Assembly (NCBI RefSeq): GCF_050749815.1
Contig: NZ_CP192735.1
Location: 1,054,001-1,118,000 of the forward strand
From: Dyella_A sp050749815
GTDB taxonomy: Bacteria; Pseudomonadota; Gammaproteobacteria; Xanthomonadales; Rhodanobacteraceae
Direction of reading: 5' to 3'
Length of the DNA: 64,000 nt
The position numbers were made by a program, and so were the translations under genes. This document shows positions 8,569-17,205 of this stretch, one piece after another (position 1 is the stretch's first letter; each line of letters begins with the position of its first letter). The notes beneath the pieces were generated by a model that was not told the DNA's origin, made no database searches, and saw only the letters and a list, made by a program, of their open reading frames with translations.

Positions 8569-9113
8569 CCACGCCCTCGCTCACCGACGCGCTCGCGCAC
8601 TCCGACCTGCTGGTGGACCGACCGGCGATCGACGCGATGATCGCCCGCATGGGCGGTGAGATCGATGCTGCGCTGGACGGCGAGCGCGCGCTGTTCCTCA
8701 CCGTGATGAACGGGGCGCTGATGTTCGCCGGCCAGCTCGCGCTGGCGATCCGCACCGATCTGGAGTTCGACTACGTGCACGCCACGCGCTATCGCGGCGC
8801 CACCACCGGCCACGACCTGCACTGGCTGCGCGAGCCGATCGTGCCCATGACCGGCCGCACCGTGCTGCTGGTGGACGACATTCTCGACGAGGGCCATACG
8901 CTCAAGGCGGTGCGCGACGACTGCCTGCGCCGCGGCGCGCGCCGCGTGCTGATCGCCAGCCTGTGCACCAAGCGGCACGATCGCCTGGTCGAAGGCATCG
9001 CCTCGGACTTCAACGGCATCGAGCTGCCGGACCGCTACGTGTTCGGCTACGGCATGGATTTCCACGAGCAGGGCCGCAACCTGCCGGGCATCTACGCCCT
9101 GCGCGAATCCTGA
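8565..9113 (+). CDS. hpt: Hypoxanthine-guanine phosphoribosyltransferase
   Basis: A 182-aa type I phosphoribosyltransferase with the PRPP loop VDDILDEGHT (103-112), the N-terminal loop around VMNGALMFAG (48-56) and C-terminal GYGMDFHEQGRNLPGIY. It converts hypoxanthine or guanine plus PRPP to IMP or GMP. The ATG overlaps the nagZ stop (ATGA, 8565-8568), which indicates translational coupling. A nucleoside phosphorylase of the MTA/MTI type lies two genes downstream and would supply hypoxanthine or another purine base, so the cluster reads as a purine salvage unit. Confidence 0.93.
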   Translation: MTTPSLTDALAHSDLLVDRPAIDAMIARMGGEIDAALDGERALFLTVMNGALMFAGQLALAIRTDLEFDYVHATRYRGATTGHDLHWLREPIVPMTGRTVLLVDDILDEGHTLKAVRDDCLRRGARRVLIASLCTKRHDRLVEGIASDFNGIELPDRYVFGYGMDFHEQGRNLPGIYALRES

Positions 9114-9144
9114 TCTTTTCCTCCTCGGCGGAGACCGCAAGCGC

Positions 9145-9696
9145 ATGAAGCTCCTCGGCATTTCCGGCAGCCTGCGCCGGGCCTCATACAACACCGCGCT
9201 GCTGCACGCGGCGGCCGACTTGCTGCCGGCCGGCCACACGCTGGCGATCCACGACCTGCACGACCTGCCGCTGTTCGACCAGGACGTGGAAGAGCAGGGC
9301 GATCCGGCCGCCGTGGTGGCGCTGAAAGACGCCATCGCCGACGCTGACGCGTTGTTGCTGGCCTCGCCCGAGTACAACGGCGGCATCACCGGCGTGCTGA
9401 AGAACGCGATCGACTGGGCCTCGCGCAAGGGCACGGCGCGCGAGGCCGCGCCGCTGGCCGGCAAGCGCGTGTGCATCATCGGCGCCAGCCCCGGCATCAC
9501 CGGCACCGTGCGCGCGCAGGATGCGCTGCGGCTGGTGCTGCGCCGCGCCGGCGCCATCGCCGAGCCGCAGGGCGAAGTGCTGGTGTTCCAGGCGCACACC
9601 AAGATCGCCGAGGGCAAGCTGGTGGACGAGCGCACCCGTGAGGCGCTGGGTCGCCACCTGCAGAACTTCATCGCGCTGGTTGAGCGCGCTTCCTGA
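9145..9696 (+). CDS. NAD(P)H-dependent FMN reductase family protein
   Basis: A 183-aa flavodoxin-like protein with the family motifs GISGSLRRASYN (5-16), which binds the FMN phosphate, and ASPEYNGGITGVLKNAIDW (73-91). These are typical of chromate/azo/quinone reductases such as ChrR and YieF. It should reduce quinones or similar acceptors with NAD(P)H through bound FMN. The real substrate cannot be read from the sequence. It lies 31 bp after hpt and 23 bp before the phosphorylase, so it is probably in the same transcript; no metabolic link to salvage is evident. Confidence 0.9.
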   Translation: MKLLGISGSLRRASYNTALLHAAADLLPAGHTLAIHDLHDLPLFDQDVEEQGDPAAVVALKDAIADADALLLASPEYNGGITGVLKNAIDWASRKGTAREAAPLAGKRVCIIGASPGITGTVRAQDALRLVLRRAGAIAEPQGEVLVFQAHTKIAEGKLVDERTREALGRHLQNFIALVERAS

Positions 9697-9719
9697 TCCA
9701 TCGAACCGGAAACGACATC

Positions 9720-10463
9720 GTGAGCATCGATCTGGCCGTCATCGGCGGCAGTGGCCTGTACAACTTCCCTGGCCTGGAGAACGCCCAGCGGCAGTCGGTC
9801 GATACCCCGTTCGGCCCCGCCTCGGGCGACGTGGTCACCGGCGACTTTGCCGGCAAGCGGCTGGCCTTCCTGGCCCGCCACGGCGAAAGCCACAGCCTGC
9901 CGCCGCACCGGGTGAACTACCGCGCGAACCTGTGGGCGCTGCATCACCTGGGCGCGCGCCGCGTGATCGGCGTCAACGCGGTGGGCGGCATCCGCCACGA
10001 CATGGGCCCGCGGGTGATCGTGGTGCCCGACCAGATCATCGACTACACCCACGGTCGCACCACCAGCTTCTGCGACGTGGAAGGCGCCGAGGTGAAGCAC
10101 ATCGATTTCAGCGAGCCGTACACCGCCTCGTTGCGCCGCGAGCTGCTGGCGGCGGCCGGCAAGGTCGGTATCGCGGTGATCGACGGCGGCTGCTACGGCG
10201 CCACCCAGGGCCCGCGGCTGGAAACCCGCGCCGAGATCGCCCGCATGAAGCGCGACGGCTGCGACCTGGTCGGCATGACCGGCATGCCCGAGGCGGCGTT
10301 GGCCCGCGAACTGGAACTGGACTACGCCTGCCTCGCGCTGGTAGCCAATTTCGCCGCCGGCTGCGGCGACGAGGCGGAGATCAGCATCGAGGAAATCTTC
10401 GCCCACCTCGCGGCGGCGACCGCCGAAGTGCCGCGCCTGCTGGCGGCGATGCTGGCGGCCTGA
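9720..10463 (+). CDS. Purine nucleoside phosphorylase, probable S-methyl-5'-thioinosine phosphorylase
   Basis: A 247-aa protein starting with GTG at 9720. It belongs to the MTAP/MTIP branch of PNP_UDP_1: VIGGSGLYNFPGL at the phosphate site, ARHGESHSLPPHRVNYRANLWAL, GVNAVGGI, and TGMPEAALARELEL with the substrate-binding Met-Pro-Glu. In Pseudomonas aeruginosa the related enzyme cleaves methylthioinosine to hypoxanthine and methylthioribose-1-phosphate and is encoded next to nagZ. The same neighbourhood is seen here, with hpt between the two, which favours MTIP over MTAP. The choice is inference from context, because the few discriminating residues were not resolved by eye. Confidence 0.85.
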   Translation: MSIDLAVIGGSGLYNFPGLENAQRQSVDTPFGPASGDVVTGDFAGKRLAFLARHGESHSLPPHRVNYRANLWALHHLGARRVIGVNAVGGIRHDMGPRVIVVPDQIIDYTHGRTTSFCDVEGAEVKHIDFSEPYTASLRRELLAAAGKVGIAVIDGGCYGATQGPRLETRAEIARMKRDGCDLVGMTGMPEAALARELELDYACLALVANFAAGCGDEAEISIEEIFAHLAAATAEVPRLLAAMLAA

Positions 10464-10623
10464 GACCTTCGTCGGAAGACGCGTGCCCGGTCCGTTCAGG
10501 ATATTGCGCTTGACCCACAAACATGCTGATACTTCGAGGGTGCCAGGGGCGGCGGACCAAGGGGATAGGGGTTCAACGCGAAAGCCTTGGTGCATCCATC
10601 CTTAAGCTTCAGAGGTTGCCGCA

Positions 10624-10830
10624 ATGCGTTTCGGTACGGTCAAGTGGTTCAACGACGCCAAGGGTTTCGGTTTCATCGCGCCCGAGGACGGTGGGGAGGA
10701 CGTTTTCGTCCACTTTTCTGCGATCAACTCCAAGGGCTTTCGCAGCCTGCAGGAAGGTCAGCGTGTGAAGTTCGAAGTGACCCAGGGGCCGAAGGGCGCC
10801 CAGGCCTCGGGCGTCGAAATCGCGGCCTGA
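10624..10830 (+). CDS. Cold-shock-domain protein (CspA family)
   Basis: A 68-aa single cold-shock domain with both RNA-binding motifs, KGFGFI (RNP1) and DVFVHF (RNP2), and the usual MRFGTVKWFN opening. It binds single-stranded RNA or DNA and acts as an RNA chaperone; whether this member is cold-induced is unknown. It is monocistronic: a 160-bp leader region precedes it, compatible with the long 5' UTRs of csp genes, and a strong terminator follows 33 bp after the stop. Confidence 0.95.
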   Translation: MRFGTVKWFNDAKGFGFIAPEDGGEDVFVHFSAINSKGFRSLQEGQRVKFEVTQGPKGAQASGVEIAA

Positions 10831-10863
10831 TCGCTCGGTCCACGAATTGCCCCAGCTCGACGG

Positions 10864-10896
10864 AAAACCCCGCGCCTTGCGCGGGGTTTTCTTTTT
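10864..10896 (+). terminator. Rho-independent terminator of the csp gene
   Basis: A 12-bp perfect stem (AAAACCCCGCGC at 10864-10875, complement at 10879-10890) with a CTT loop is followed by CTTTTT. The A-run before the stem could also serve as a T-run on the other strand, but no minus-strand gene ends here. Confidence 0.92.
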
Positions 10897-11112
10897 ACGC
10901 TGGCCGCCGATAGCGCGATGAACACGGGTCGGGGCGTGCCGTCGATGCGTCCCGCCGCTGGCAACGGCGGCATGACACGGTAAGAATGGTGCCAGTGTGA
11001 TGGCGTGTTCCTTTGCGAGGACCCAAGCAATGCCCAAGGACGCGGTCTGCCGCCCATCGTATGCATCGAGCCCGTCGCGGCAGGGGCGGATAGCCTCCTG
11101 CGGGCGCCCCGC

Positions 11113-12435
11113 ATGCTGATGGAACGCGCACTGCGCCGTCTTTCGGTCGGGCAACGGGTGGGCCTGATCATCGCGCTGCTGCTCGCTCCGCTGGCCACCT
11201 TGAGTGCCGTCAGCGTGGCCGTGCTCAACCAGCAGGAGATGGCTTTCCGCGATTCGGTGGAAGAGTCGCTGCACACGCTGCTCCCACTCACCGCGCTGGA
11301 GCAGTTGCTCGATCGCGCCCTGGTCGACGAGCTCGAGGCGCAGTCCCACGAATCGGTGCCCGACTTTGCCTCGCTCACCGAGAACATCGACCACAGCTTC
11401 ACCACCGTGGAGATGGCCGGCAGCAGCCCCGATCTGCTGCTGGACCGGCTCACCGCCGCGCAGCATGCGTGGGCCCAGGCCAAGCCCTCGGTGCAACACC
11501 TGATCGAGCAGGTCACGCGCGCCTCGGCCGGCGACGATCTTGCCGCAGCCGAGCTCTCTCGCAAGGAGTTGCAGGAGGCAATCCGGGATGTGCGCGATGC
11601 GCGCGAACACCTCGCCGCTGCGGTACGGGCACGCTATGAACGTGCCGCCGCCATGCGCCATCGCCAGCTGCATTGGCTGCTGTTCGGCTGGGCCGGCACG
11701 TTGCTGGCGGCGGCGCTGATGATCAGCGTGGTGCTGCGCTCCATCCTGCGGCCGATCCGCGAGCTGGGCAGTTCGGCCCGGCGCTTCGCCGCGGGCGACA
11801 TGTCGGCCCGCCTGCAGGTACGCGGGCGCGACGAACTCAGCACGCTGGCCGAGCAGTTCAACGCCATGGCGATCTATTGGGAGCAGACCCATCGCGAGGT
11901 GCTCGCCGAGGCCACGGAAGATGCCCTGACCGGGCTGCCCAATCGGCGGCGCATTCTCGCCCTGCTGTCGTCGGAGCTCGAAAGCCATCGGGACAACCAG
12001 CGCCCCGTGGCCGTGCTGATGATCGACCTCAACGACTTCAAGGCCATCAACGATGGCTTCGGCCATGCGGCGGGCGACGACGCGCTGGTCTGGGTCACCC
12101 GGCGCATGCGCGAATGCCTGCGCCAGGGGGATCACCTGGGCCGCCTCGGCGGCGACGAATTCCTCGCCGTCCTGCCCGACACGACGCAAGCGCAGGCACA
12201 TGAGCTGGCCAGCCACATGACCGCCCTCGTGGCGGCCGCCGCCGCACGGGAGACCGCGCGGCCTACCATCGGCGTGGGCATTGCCGGCGCCCCCGAGCAC
12301 GGCCGGCAGCCGGGCACCTTGCTCGCCCAGGCCGACGTCGAGCTGTACGCAAGCAAGCAGCGGACGAAGGCCGGGCGCGGCGACGATCTCGCGCAGCGGC
12401 GCCGGGCGGAACCTGGTTCCCAGAAGCCACATTAG
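11113..12435 (+). CDS. Membrane-bound diguanylate cyclase (HAMP-GGDEF)
   Basis: A 440-aa protein. Two membrane segments (about 14-36 and 187-209) flank a 150-residue periplasmic helical region, followed by a HAMP domain (RSILRPIRELGSSARRF onward) and a GGDEF domain with an intact GGDEF motif (346-350). An RQGD sequence (337-340) lies five residues before it, in the position of the RxxD product-inhibition site. It should make cyclic di-GMP in response to a periplasmic signal. The start at 11113 is chosen because upstream in-frame sequence is not membrane-like; an ATG at 11119 is also possible. Confidence 0.92.
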   Translation: MLMERALRRLSVGQRVGLIIALLLAPLATLSAVSVAVLNQQEMAFRDSVEESLHTLLPLTALEQLLDRALVDELEAQSHESVPDFASLTENIDHSFTTVEMAGSSPDLLLDRLTAAQHAWAQAKPSVQHLIEQVTRASAGDDLAAAELSRKELQEAIRDVRDAREHLAAAVRARYERAAAMRHRQLHWLLFGWAGTLLAAALMISVVLRSILRPIRELGSSARRFAAGDMSARLQVRGRDELSTLAEQFNAMAIYWEQTHREVLAEATEDALTGLPNRRRILALLSSELESHRDNQRPVAVLMIDLNDFKAINDGFGHAAGDDALVWVTRRMRECLRQGDHLGRLGGDEFLAVLPDTTQAQAHELASHMTALVAAAAARETARPTIGVGIAGAPEHGRQPGTLLAQADVELYASKQRTKAGRGDDLAQRRRAEPGSQKPH

Positions 12436-12483
12436 CCGTCCGTAGCGGAACCGGGTGCGCGGAACGAGGCACGGTATCTCGCG

Positions 12484-12540
12484 CACGCAAGAAGGCTCGC
12501 CCAGGGGCGCGCTAGTCATCGCGGTTCGACTTCTTGCGTG
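12484..12540. terminator. Inverted repeat between convergent genes, possible bidirectional terminator
   Basis: CACGCAAGAAG at 12484-12494 is repeated in inverted form at 12530-12540, with a 35-base spacer. It lies in the 111-bp gap between the stop codons of the diguanylate cyclase gene and pdeM. There is no clear T-run, so termination is inferred only from its position. Confidence 0.4.
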
Positions 12541-12546
12541 TCCGGT

Positions 12547-13209
12547 TCAGCGCGGCGAGCGCGCGTCCAGCGGCAGTAGGCCGGCCGGTGTCACCGCCAC
12601 GATGCGCTCGCCGCTGGCGGGTGGCATGTCATGCAGCCCGGTCAGCGCGCCGAACGCCGGCAACAGGCCGTGACGGGGGCCGAAGCGGAACGCCGGCAGG
12701 CGGTGGCTGCGCCAGCCATCCTGCACGCGGATGCCGGGATGCACGTGGCCGGCCAGCACGTAATGGTCCGGCGTTACGTGCGGCTCGTGCGCCAGCGCAA
12801 ACGGCGCCTCGTGGATCGCTGCGCCCACGCGCTCGAAGCCCAGCGTCGCTGCGTCGAAGTGGCGATCGTGGTTGCCTGCCACCAGCACCATCTGCAGTGC
12901 ACCGTGCAACTCGCGCCAGCGGCGCACGTCGTCCACCCAGGGCGTGTCGGCCAGCGCTTTGCCGTGTACCAGGTCGCCCAGCACCACCAGCCGCTCCGGG
13001 CGGTAGTGCGCGATCAGCCCATCGATGCGCGCCAGGTCCGTCCGCGTCTGGCCGGTGGGCAGGGCCACGCCGGCGCGGCGCAGTACGGCGCCCTTGCCGA
13101 AATGCACGTCGGCCAGCAGCAGCAAGCGCATGCGCGGCCAGTACAGCGCGCGCTCGGCATGCAGCTGCAGTCGCTCGCCGGCCACTTCGATCGTGTGCTC
13201 CATCGTCAT
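12547..13209 (-). CDS. pdeM: Ligase-associated DNA repair metallophosphoesterase PdeM
   Basis: A 220-aa calcineurin-like phosphoesterase with ordered metal-ligand motifs: LLLADVHFGKG (Asp, His), LVVLGDLVHG (Asp), LVAGNHDRH (Asn-His) and GHVHPG (His). Its family is the fourth member of the ligase-associated repair cluster. In Pseudomonas putida the equivalent protein is an Mn-dependent DNA endonuclease. The start ATG overlaps the helicase stop (13206-13209), so it is the last and translationally coupled gene of the exonuclease-ligase-helicase-PdeM operon. It probably processes DNA ends or flaps together with its neighbours; the in vivo substrate is unknown. Confidence 0.93.
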   Translation of the reverse strand: MTMEHTIEVAGERLQLHAERALYWPRMRLLLLADVHFGKGAVLRRAGVALPTGQTRTDLARIDGLIAHYRPERLVVLGDLVHGKALADTPWVDDVRRWRELHGALQMVLVAGNHDRHFDAATLGFERVGAAIHEAPFALAHEPHVTPDHYVLAGHVHPGIRVQDGWRSHRLPAFRFGPRHGLLPAFGALTGLHDMPPASGERIVAVTPAGLLPLDARSPR

Positions 13210-15653
13210 CGGTCGGCAGCCTTTTCCAGCTGCGCGAGCATGCGCTCCACGCGGCTTTTCCAGTCGTCCGCATGCACGCCGCCGCGCAGGCGTTCCACCC
13301 ACAGCGGAAATGCCAGCGGCGTGAGCCGCGGTGTCTCTACGTAACGCAGCACCCCGCGCGCGGCCTGCAGCAGCGCGTCGCGCAGGCGCGGATAGTCGAG
13401 TTGCTGGTCGAGCACGTCGCGCTCGGCCTGCCACAGCAGCGGATGCGCCGGATCGTGCTGGCGCAGCACGTCGAACAGCAGCCCGCTGGATACCTGCAGC
13501 TGGCGCAGCGTCTTGTCCTGTCCGGGATAGCCGTTGAACACCAGCCCGGCCACCCGCGCCACCTCGCGAAACTGCCGCCGCGCCAGTTCGGCCAGGTTGA
13601 CGCTGGCGCGGATGTCCCGACGCAGGCCCCATGGATGCAGCAGTTCGCGCATGGTCTGCGCATCCACCGGCGGCAGCTTGCGCGCGGTGATGGCCAGGCC
13701 ATAGTCGTTCACCGCGTAGCCGTAGTCGGCCGGAGCGCGCTGCGCGAGGCGGTAGGCGATGACGGCCGCCAGCCCCTCATGCGCGAGGCGGCCGGCAAAC
13801 GGATAGACGAACAGGTAGTCGCCCTCGCGGGTGTGCGCGCGCTCCACCAGCAGCTCGTTCGCCTGCGGCAGGTGCGATTGCGCGCGCTGGATCGCCAGCA
13901 GCGGACGCAGCGCCTTCATTTCCGCCTCGCTCGCGTCGGCGTCGGCGAGCACGCGGCGCAACTCGGCGGACAGCTCGCCGGACAGCGGCAGCCGTCCGCC
14001 CATCCAGCGCGGCACGCCGCCCTGGCGATTGCTGGCCTGGCGCACGTAGGCGGTCATGTCGCGTACGCGCACCAGCGCCAGGTGGCGGCCGGCGAACAAA
14101 AAGCGGTCGCCCGGTCGCAGTCGCGCAATGAAGCTCTCTTCCACCGCCCCCAGCCGAGCACCCTTGAGGTACCGCACCTGCACGCTGCCATCGGCGGTGA
14201 TGGTGCCGATCGAGAGCCGGTGCAGCCGCGCCACGCGCCTGCTCTCCACCCGGCAGATGCCGTCCTCGTCGCGCACCAGCTTGTGGTACTCCGGGTAGCC
14301 GGCCAGCGCGGTGCCGCCGTGTTCGAGGTAGTGCAGCACCGCGTCGAACTGGGCGCGCGGCAGCTGCGCGTAGGCACGGGTGGTGCCCACTTCCGCGTAT
14401 GCCTGGTCGACCTGGAATCCGCCACCGAGCGCGCGGGTGAGCAGGTGCTGCGCCAGCACGTCGAGGCAGCCACGCAGCGGATGGCGCGGTTCCAGCTGAC
14501 CGGCTGCCAGCGCACGTCGCGCCGCGGCAATCTCGGCTAGCTCCAGCAGATGAGTGGGCACGCACAGGATGCTCGATGGCACGCCCGGCGCGTGTCCGCT
14601 GCGTCCCGCGCGCTGCAGCAGCCGGGCCACGCCCTTGGGGCTGCCGATCTGGATCACCCGGTCGACGGTGGAGAAATCCACGCCCAGATCCAGGCTGGAG
14701 GTGGCCACCACGCAGCGCAGCGCGCCCGTGCGCAGGCCTTCCTCGGTGGCCAGGCGCAGCTTGGGATCGATCGAGCCGTGATGCACGGCCAGCGTCTCGG
14801 GCGGCTCGGGCCACACCGCGGCCAGCGCCTCGTGCCACAGCTCGGCCTGCGAGCGCGTGTTGGCGAACACCAGCGCGGTGCGCACCTCCAGCACCGCCTG
14901 CACCACGCGGCCGAGCTGGCTCAGGCCCAGATGCCCGGCCCAGGGAAAGCGCTCGCCGGGGCCGGGCAGGGCGGTGTCGATGCGGGTGCGCTTGCGCGCG
15001 GCGCTTCCGATCAGCACGCCGTCGTCGCCGGCCAGCGTGTGCATCGCCTCATGCAGATTGCCCAGCGTGGCCGACAGGCCCCACACCCGCAGCTCCGGGC
15101 GCAGCGTGCGCAGGCGCGCCAGCCCCAGCTGCAGCAGCGTGCCGCGCTTGTTGGCGATCAGCTCGTGCCACTCGTCCACCACCACGCCGCGCAGGTTGGC
15201 AAAGCGGGCGGCGGTATCGGGATAGCTCAGCAGCAGCGCCAGGCTCTCCGGCGTGGTCACCAGCAGCTCGCAGTCGCCGCGTCGCAGACGGGCGCGCTCG
15301 ACGCTGGAGCTGTCGCCGGTGCGACGCAGCACGCGCCACGGCAGCTCCATCGCCTCCACGGCCGCCGTGAGATGCCCGGTGGTGTCGGTGGCCAGCGAGC
15401 GCAGCGGAGTGACCCACAACAGCTGCAGCCCCTTGGCCGGATGCAGCAGGCCGTCGATCAGGGGGCCACCCACCGCGGCCAGCGTCTTGCCGGTGCCGGT
15501 GGGCGCGTGGATCAGCCCGCTGCGGCCGTCGCCCCAGGCTTTCCACGCGGCGCGCTGGAACGGCGCGGGCTTGCGGCCCAGCGCGGCGAACCAATCGCGC
15601 AGGCGGGCTTCAGCCCGTCGCCAGGCGGCGGAGGTCGTCGAGGTGGTCGGCAT
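13206..15653 (-). CDS. Ligase-associated DEXH-box helicase (Lhr-core type)
   Basis: An 815-aa superfamily 2 helicase. Walker A is APTGTGKT (50-57), motif II is DEWHE, motif III SATLGN, and motif VI LLQRAGRSGH. The C-terminal winged-helix and Lhr-core regions follow. The Lhr-core family is an ATP-driven 3'-to-5' translocase preferring RNA:DNA or DNA duplexes. The start at 15653 lies 44 bp inside the ligase gene and gives family-typical length; longer frames add Cys/Trp-rich sequence read from the antisense of ligase. Tight overlap with both neighbours shows a single operon. Confidence 0.93.
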   Translation of the reverse strand: MPTTSTTSAAWRRAEARLRDWFAALGRKPAPFQRAAWKAWGDGRSGLIHAPTGTGKTLAAVGGPLIDGLLHPAKGLQLLWVTPLRSLATDTTGHLTAAVEAMELPWRVLRRTGDSSSVERARLRRGDCELLVTTPESLALLLSYPDTAARFANLRGVVVDEWHELIANKRGTLLQLGLARLRTLRPELRVWGLSATLGNLHEAMHTLAGDDGVLIGSAARKRTRIDTALPGPGERFPWAGHLGLSQLGRVVQAVLEVRTALVFANTRSQAELWHEALAAVWPEPPETLAVHHGSIDPKLRLATEEGLRTGALRCVVATSSLDLGVDFSTVDRVIQIGSPKGVARLLQRAGRSGHAPGVPSSILCVPTHLLELAEIAAARRALAAGQLEPRHPLRGCLDVLAQHLLTRALGGGFQVDQAYAEVGTTRAYAQLPRAQFDAVLHYLEHGGTALAGYPEYHKLVRDEDGICRVESRRVARLHRLSIGTITADGSVQVRYLKGARLGAVEESFIARLRPGDRFLFAGRHLALVRVRDMTAYVRQASNRQGGVPRWMGGRLPLSGELSAELRRVLADADASEAEMKALRPLLAIQRAQSHLPQANELLVERAHTREGDYLFVYPFAGRLAHEGLAAVIAYRLAQRAPADYGYAVNDYGLAITARKLPPVDAQTMRELLHPWGLRRDIRASVNLAELARRQFREVARVAGLVFNGYPGQDKTLRQLQVSSGLLFDVLRQHDPAHPLLWQAERDVLDQQLDYPRLRDALLQAARGVLRYVETPRLTPLAFPLWVERLRGGVHADDWKSRVERMLAQLEKAADR

Positions 15654-17205
15654 CGGCAGGTTGCTTGTCGGTGCGCCAGCGGGCGATGCGCGGAAAGCGC
15701 ACGGCCACGCCGGATTTGTGGCGGCCAGAGAGCTGCACGGCCTCGAACGCCAGCTCGAACACGTGCACCGGTTCCACCGCACGCACCGGCCCGAAGCGCT
15801 CGGTGGTGTGCGCGCGGATCCAGCGATCGAGGCGGGCGATCTCGGCGTCGTCCAGGCCGGAATAAGCCTTGGCCACCGTCACCAGTTCGCCCTCGTGCCA
15901 GACGCCGAAGCTGTAGTCGGTGAACAGGCCGGAGCGGCGGCCGTGGCCGGGCTGGGCATAGAGCAGCACGGCATCGATGGTGTGCGGGTCCACCTTCCAC
16001 TTCCACCAGTCGCCGCGTTTGCGTCCCACGCGATAGGGCGAATCGAGCCGCTTGAGCATCAGGCCTTCGGTCTGCCGTTCGCGCGATCGCGTGCGTTCGG
16101 TGGTGAGCGTGTCCCACGCATCGGCCACCAGCGCGGGTGACAGCATCAGCGCCTCATCCGCGGGTGCGAGCAGGTCGGCCAGCAAGCCGCGGCGCTCGTG
16201 CAGCGGTCGCTCGCGCAGGTCTTCGCCGGCCCGCTCCATCAGGTCGTAGGCCATGAAGCGCACCGGCGTACCGGCCAGCAGCTTCTGGCCGGGCTTGAGC
16301 TTGCCGATGCGCTTTTGCAACGCGGTGAACGGCAGCGGTTTGGCGGTCTGCACGTCCCAGGCCAGCAGCTCGCCGTCGAGCACGCCATCCATCGGCAAGG
16401 AGGCGGCAGCCTGCTCGATCTCTGGGAAGCGGCCGTCCAGGCGCTCCTCGCCGCGCGACCACAGCCCGGCGCGGCCGTCGCGCCACATCAGCTGAGCGCG
16501 GATGCCGTCCCACTTCCACTCGGTCAGCCAGTCGCGCGGGTCGCCCAGCGCGGCGACATCGCCCTCCAGCGGCGAGGCGAGGAAGAACGGGTAGGGGCGA
16601 TCGGCCAGGTGCTCGTCCTCGCCCACGGGGGCCGCCAGCGCGGCGAGCGCGGTGGCGGTGGGCTTCCACGTGCCGCTCAGGCGATGCGCGATGAGGTCCG
16701 TCGGTTGGCCGGACCACGCCGCCAGCGCCTGCACCACCAGCCGCTGCGACACACCCACGCGTAGCGAGCCGGTGATCAGCTTGTTGAGCAGAAACACCTG
16801 CTCCGGACGCAGCGCGCGCCACCAGCTCTGCAGCGTGGCGATGCGCTCGGCGCTGTCCATCTTGGCCAGCGCGGGCAGGCGCTGCTCCAACCACACGTGC
16901 AGCGGCACCTCGCCCAGCGAGCCGTCGCCCGGCGAAAGCATCAGCGCGATGGTCTCGGCCAGGTCGCCCACGTGCTGGTAGCTCTCGTCGATCAGCCAGT
17001 CGGCGTAGCCGGTAGACGCGGCCAGCGCCTGGCGCAGCTCGGTGGAGGTCGCCAGGCGGCGCAGCTTGCCGCCGCCGAGCACATGCACGGCCCAGGCGGC
17101 GTCGGCCGGTGGCGCCTCGCGCAGATACACCGTGATTGCCTCGCGCTTGGCCAGCGTCGAGGCGGTGCGGTCCAGCTCGGCATAGAGCGCGGCGAACCGG
17201 CGCAT
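15610..17205 (-). CDS. ATP-dependent DNA ligase (repair-associated)
   Basis: A 531-aa ligase. An N-terminal DNA-binding domain (about 1-200) is followed by the nucleotidyltransferase core with motif I EWKWDGIR (adenylated Lys K231), motif III-like FMAYDLMER, motif IV EGLMLKRLDSPY, motif V WWKWKVD, and a C-terminal OB domain. It lacks the Ku-associated polymerase and phosphoesterase parts of LigD. It seals DNA nicks with ATP, in contrast to the NAD-dependent LigA used in replication. It lies between the MBL exonuclease (1-bp overlap) and the helicase (44-bp overlap), the standard composition of this repair cluster. Confidence 0.95.
   Translation of the reverse strand: MRRFAALYAELDRTASTLAKREAITVYLREAPPADAAWAVHVLGGGKLRRLATSTELRQALAASTGYADWLIDESYQHVGDLAETIALMLSPGDGSLGEVPLHVWLEQRLPALAKMDSAERIATLQSWWRALRPEQVFLLNKLITGSLRVGVSQRLVVQALAAWSGQPTDLIAHRLSGTWKPTATALAALAAPVGEDEHLADRPYPFFLASPLEGDVAALGDPRDWLTEWKWDGIRAQLMWRDGRAGLWSRGEERLDGRFPEIEQAAASLPMDGVLDGELLAWDVQTAKPLPFTALQKRIGKLKPGQKLLAGTPVRFMAYDLMERAGEDLRERPLHERRGLLADLLAPADEALMLSPALVADAWDTLTTERTRSRERQTEGLMLKRLDSPYRVGRKRGDWWKWKVDPHTIDAVLLYAQPGHGRRSGLFTDYSFGVWHEGELVTVAKAYSGLDDAEIARLDRWIRAHTTERFGPVRAVEPVHVFELAFEAVQLSGRHKSGVAVRFPRIARWRTDKQPADADHLDDLRRLATG

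Noticed and set aside
10510..10540. TTGACC as -35 box of the csp promoter
   Set aside because: No -10 hexamer at a 16-18 bp distance; GATACT nearby is only 12 bp away.
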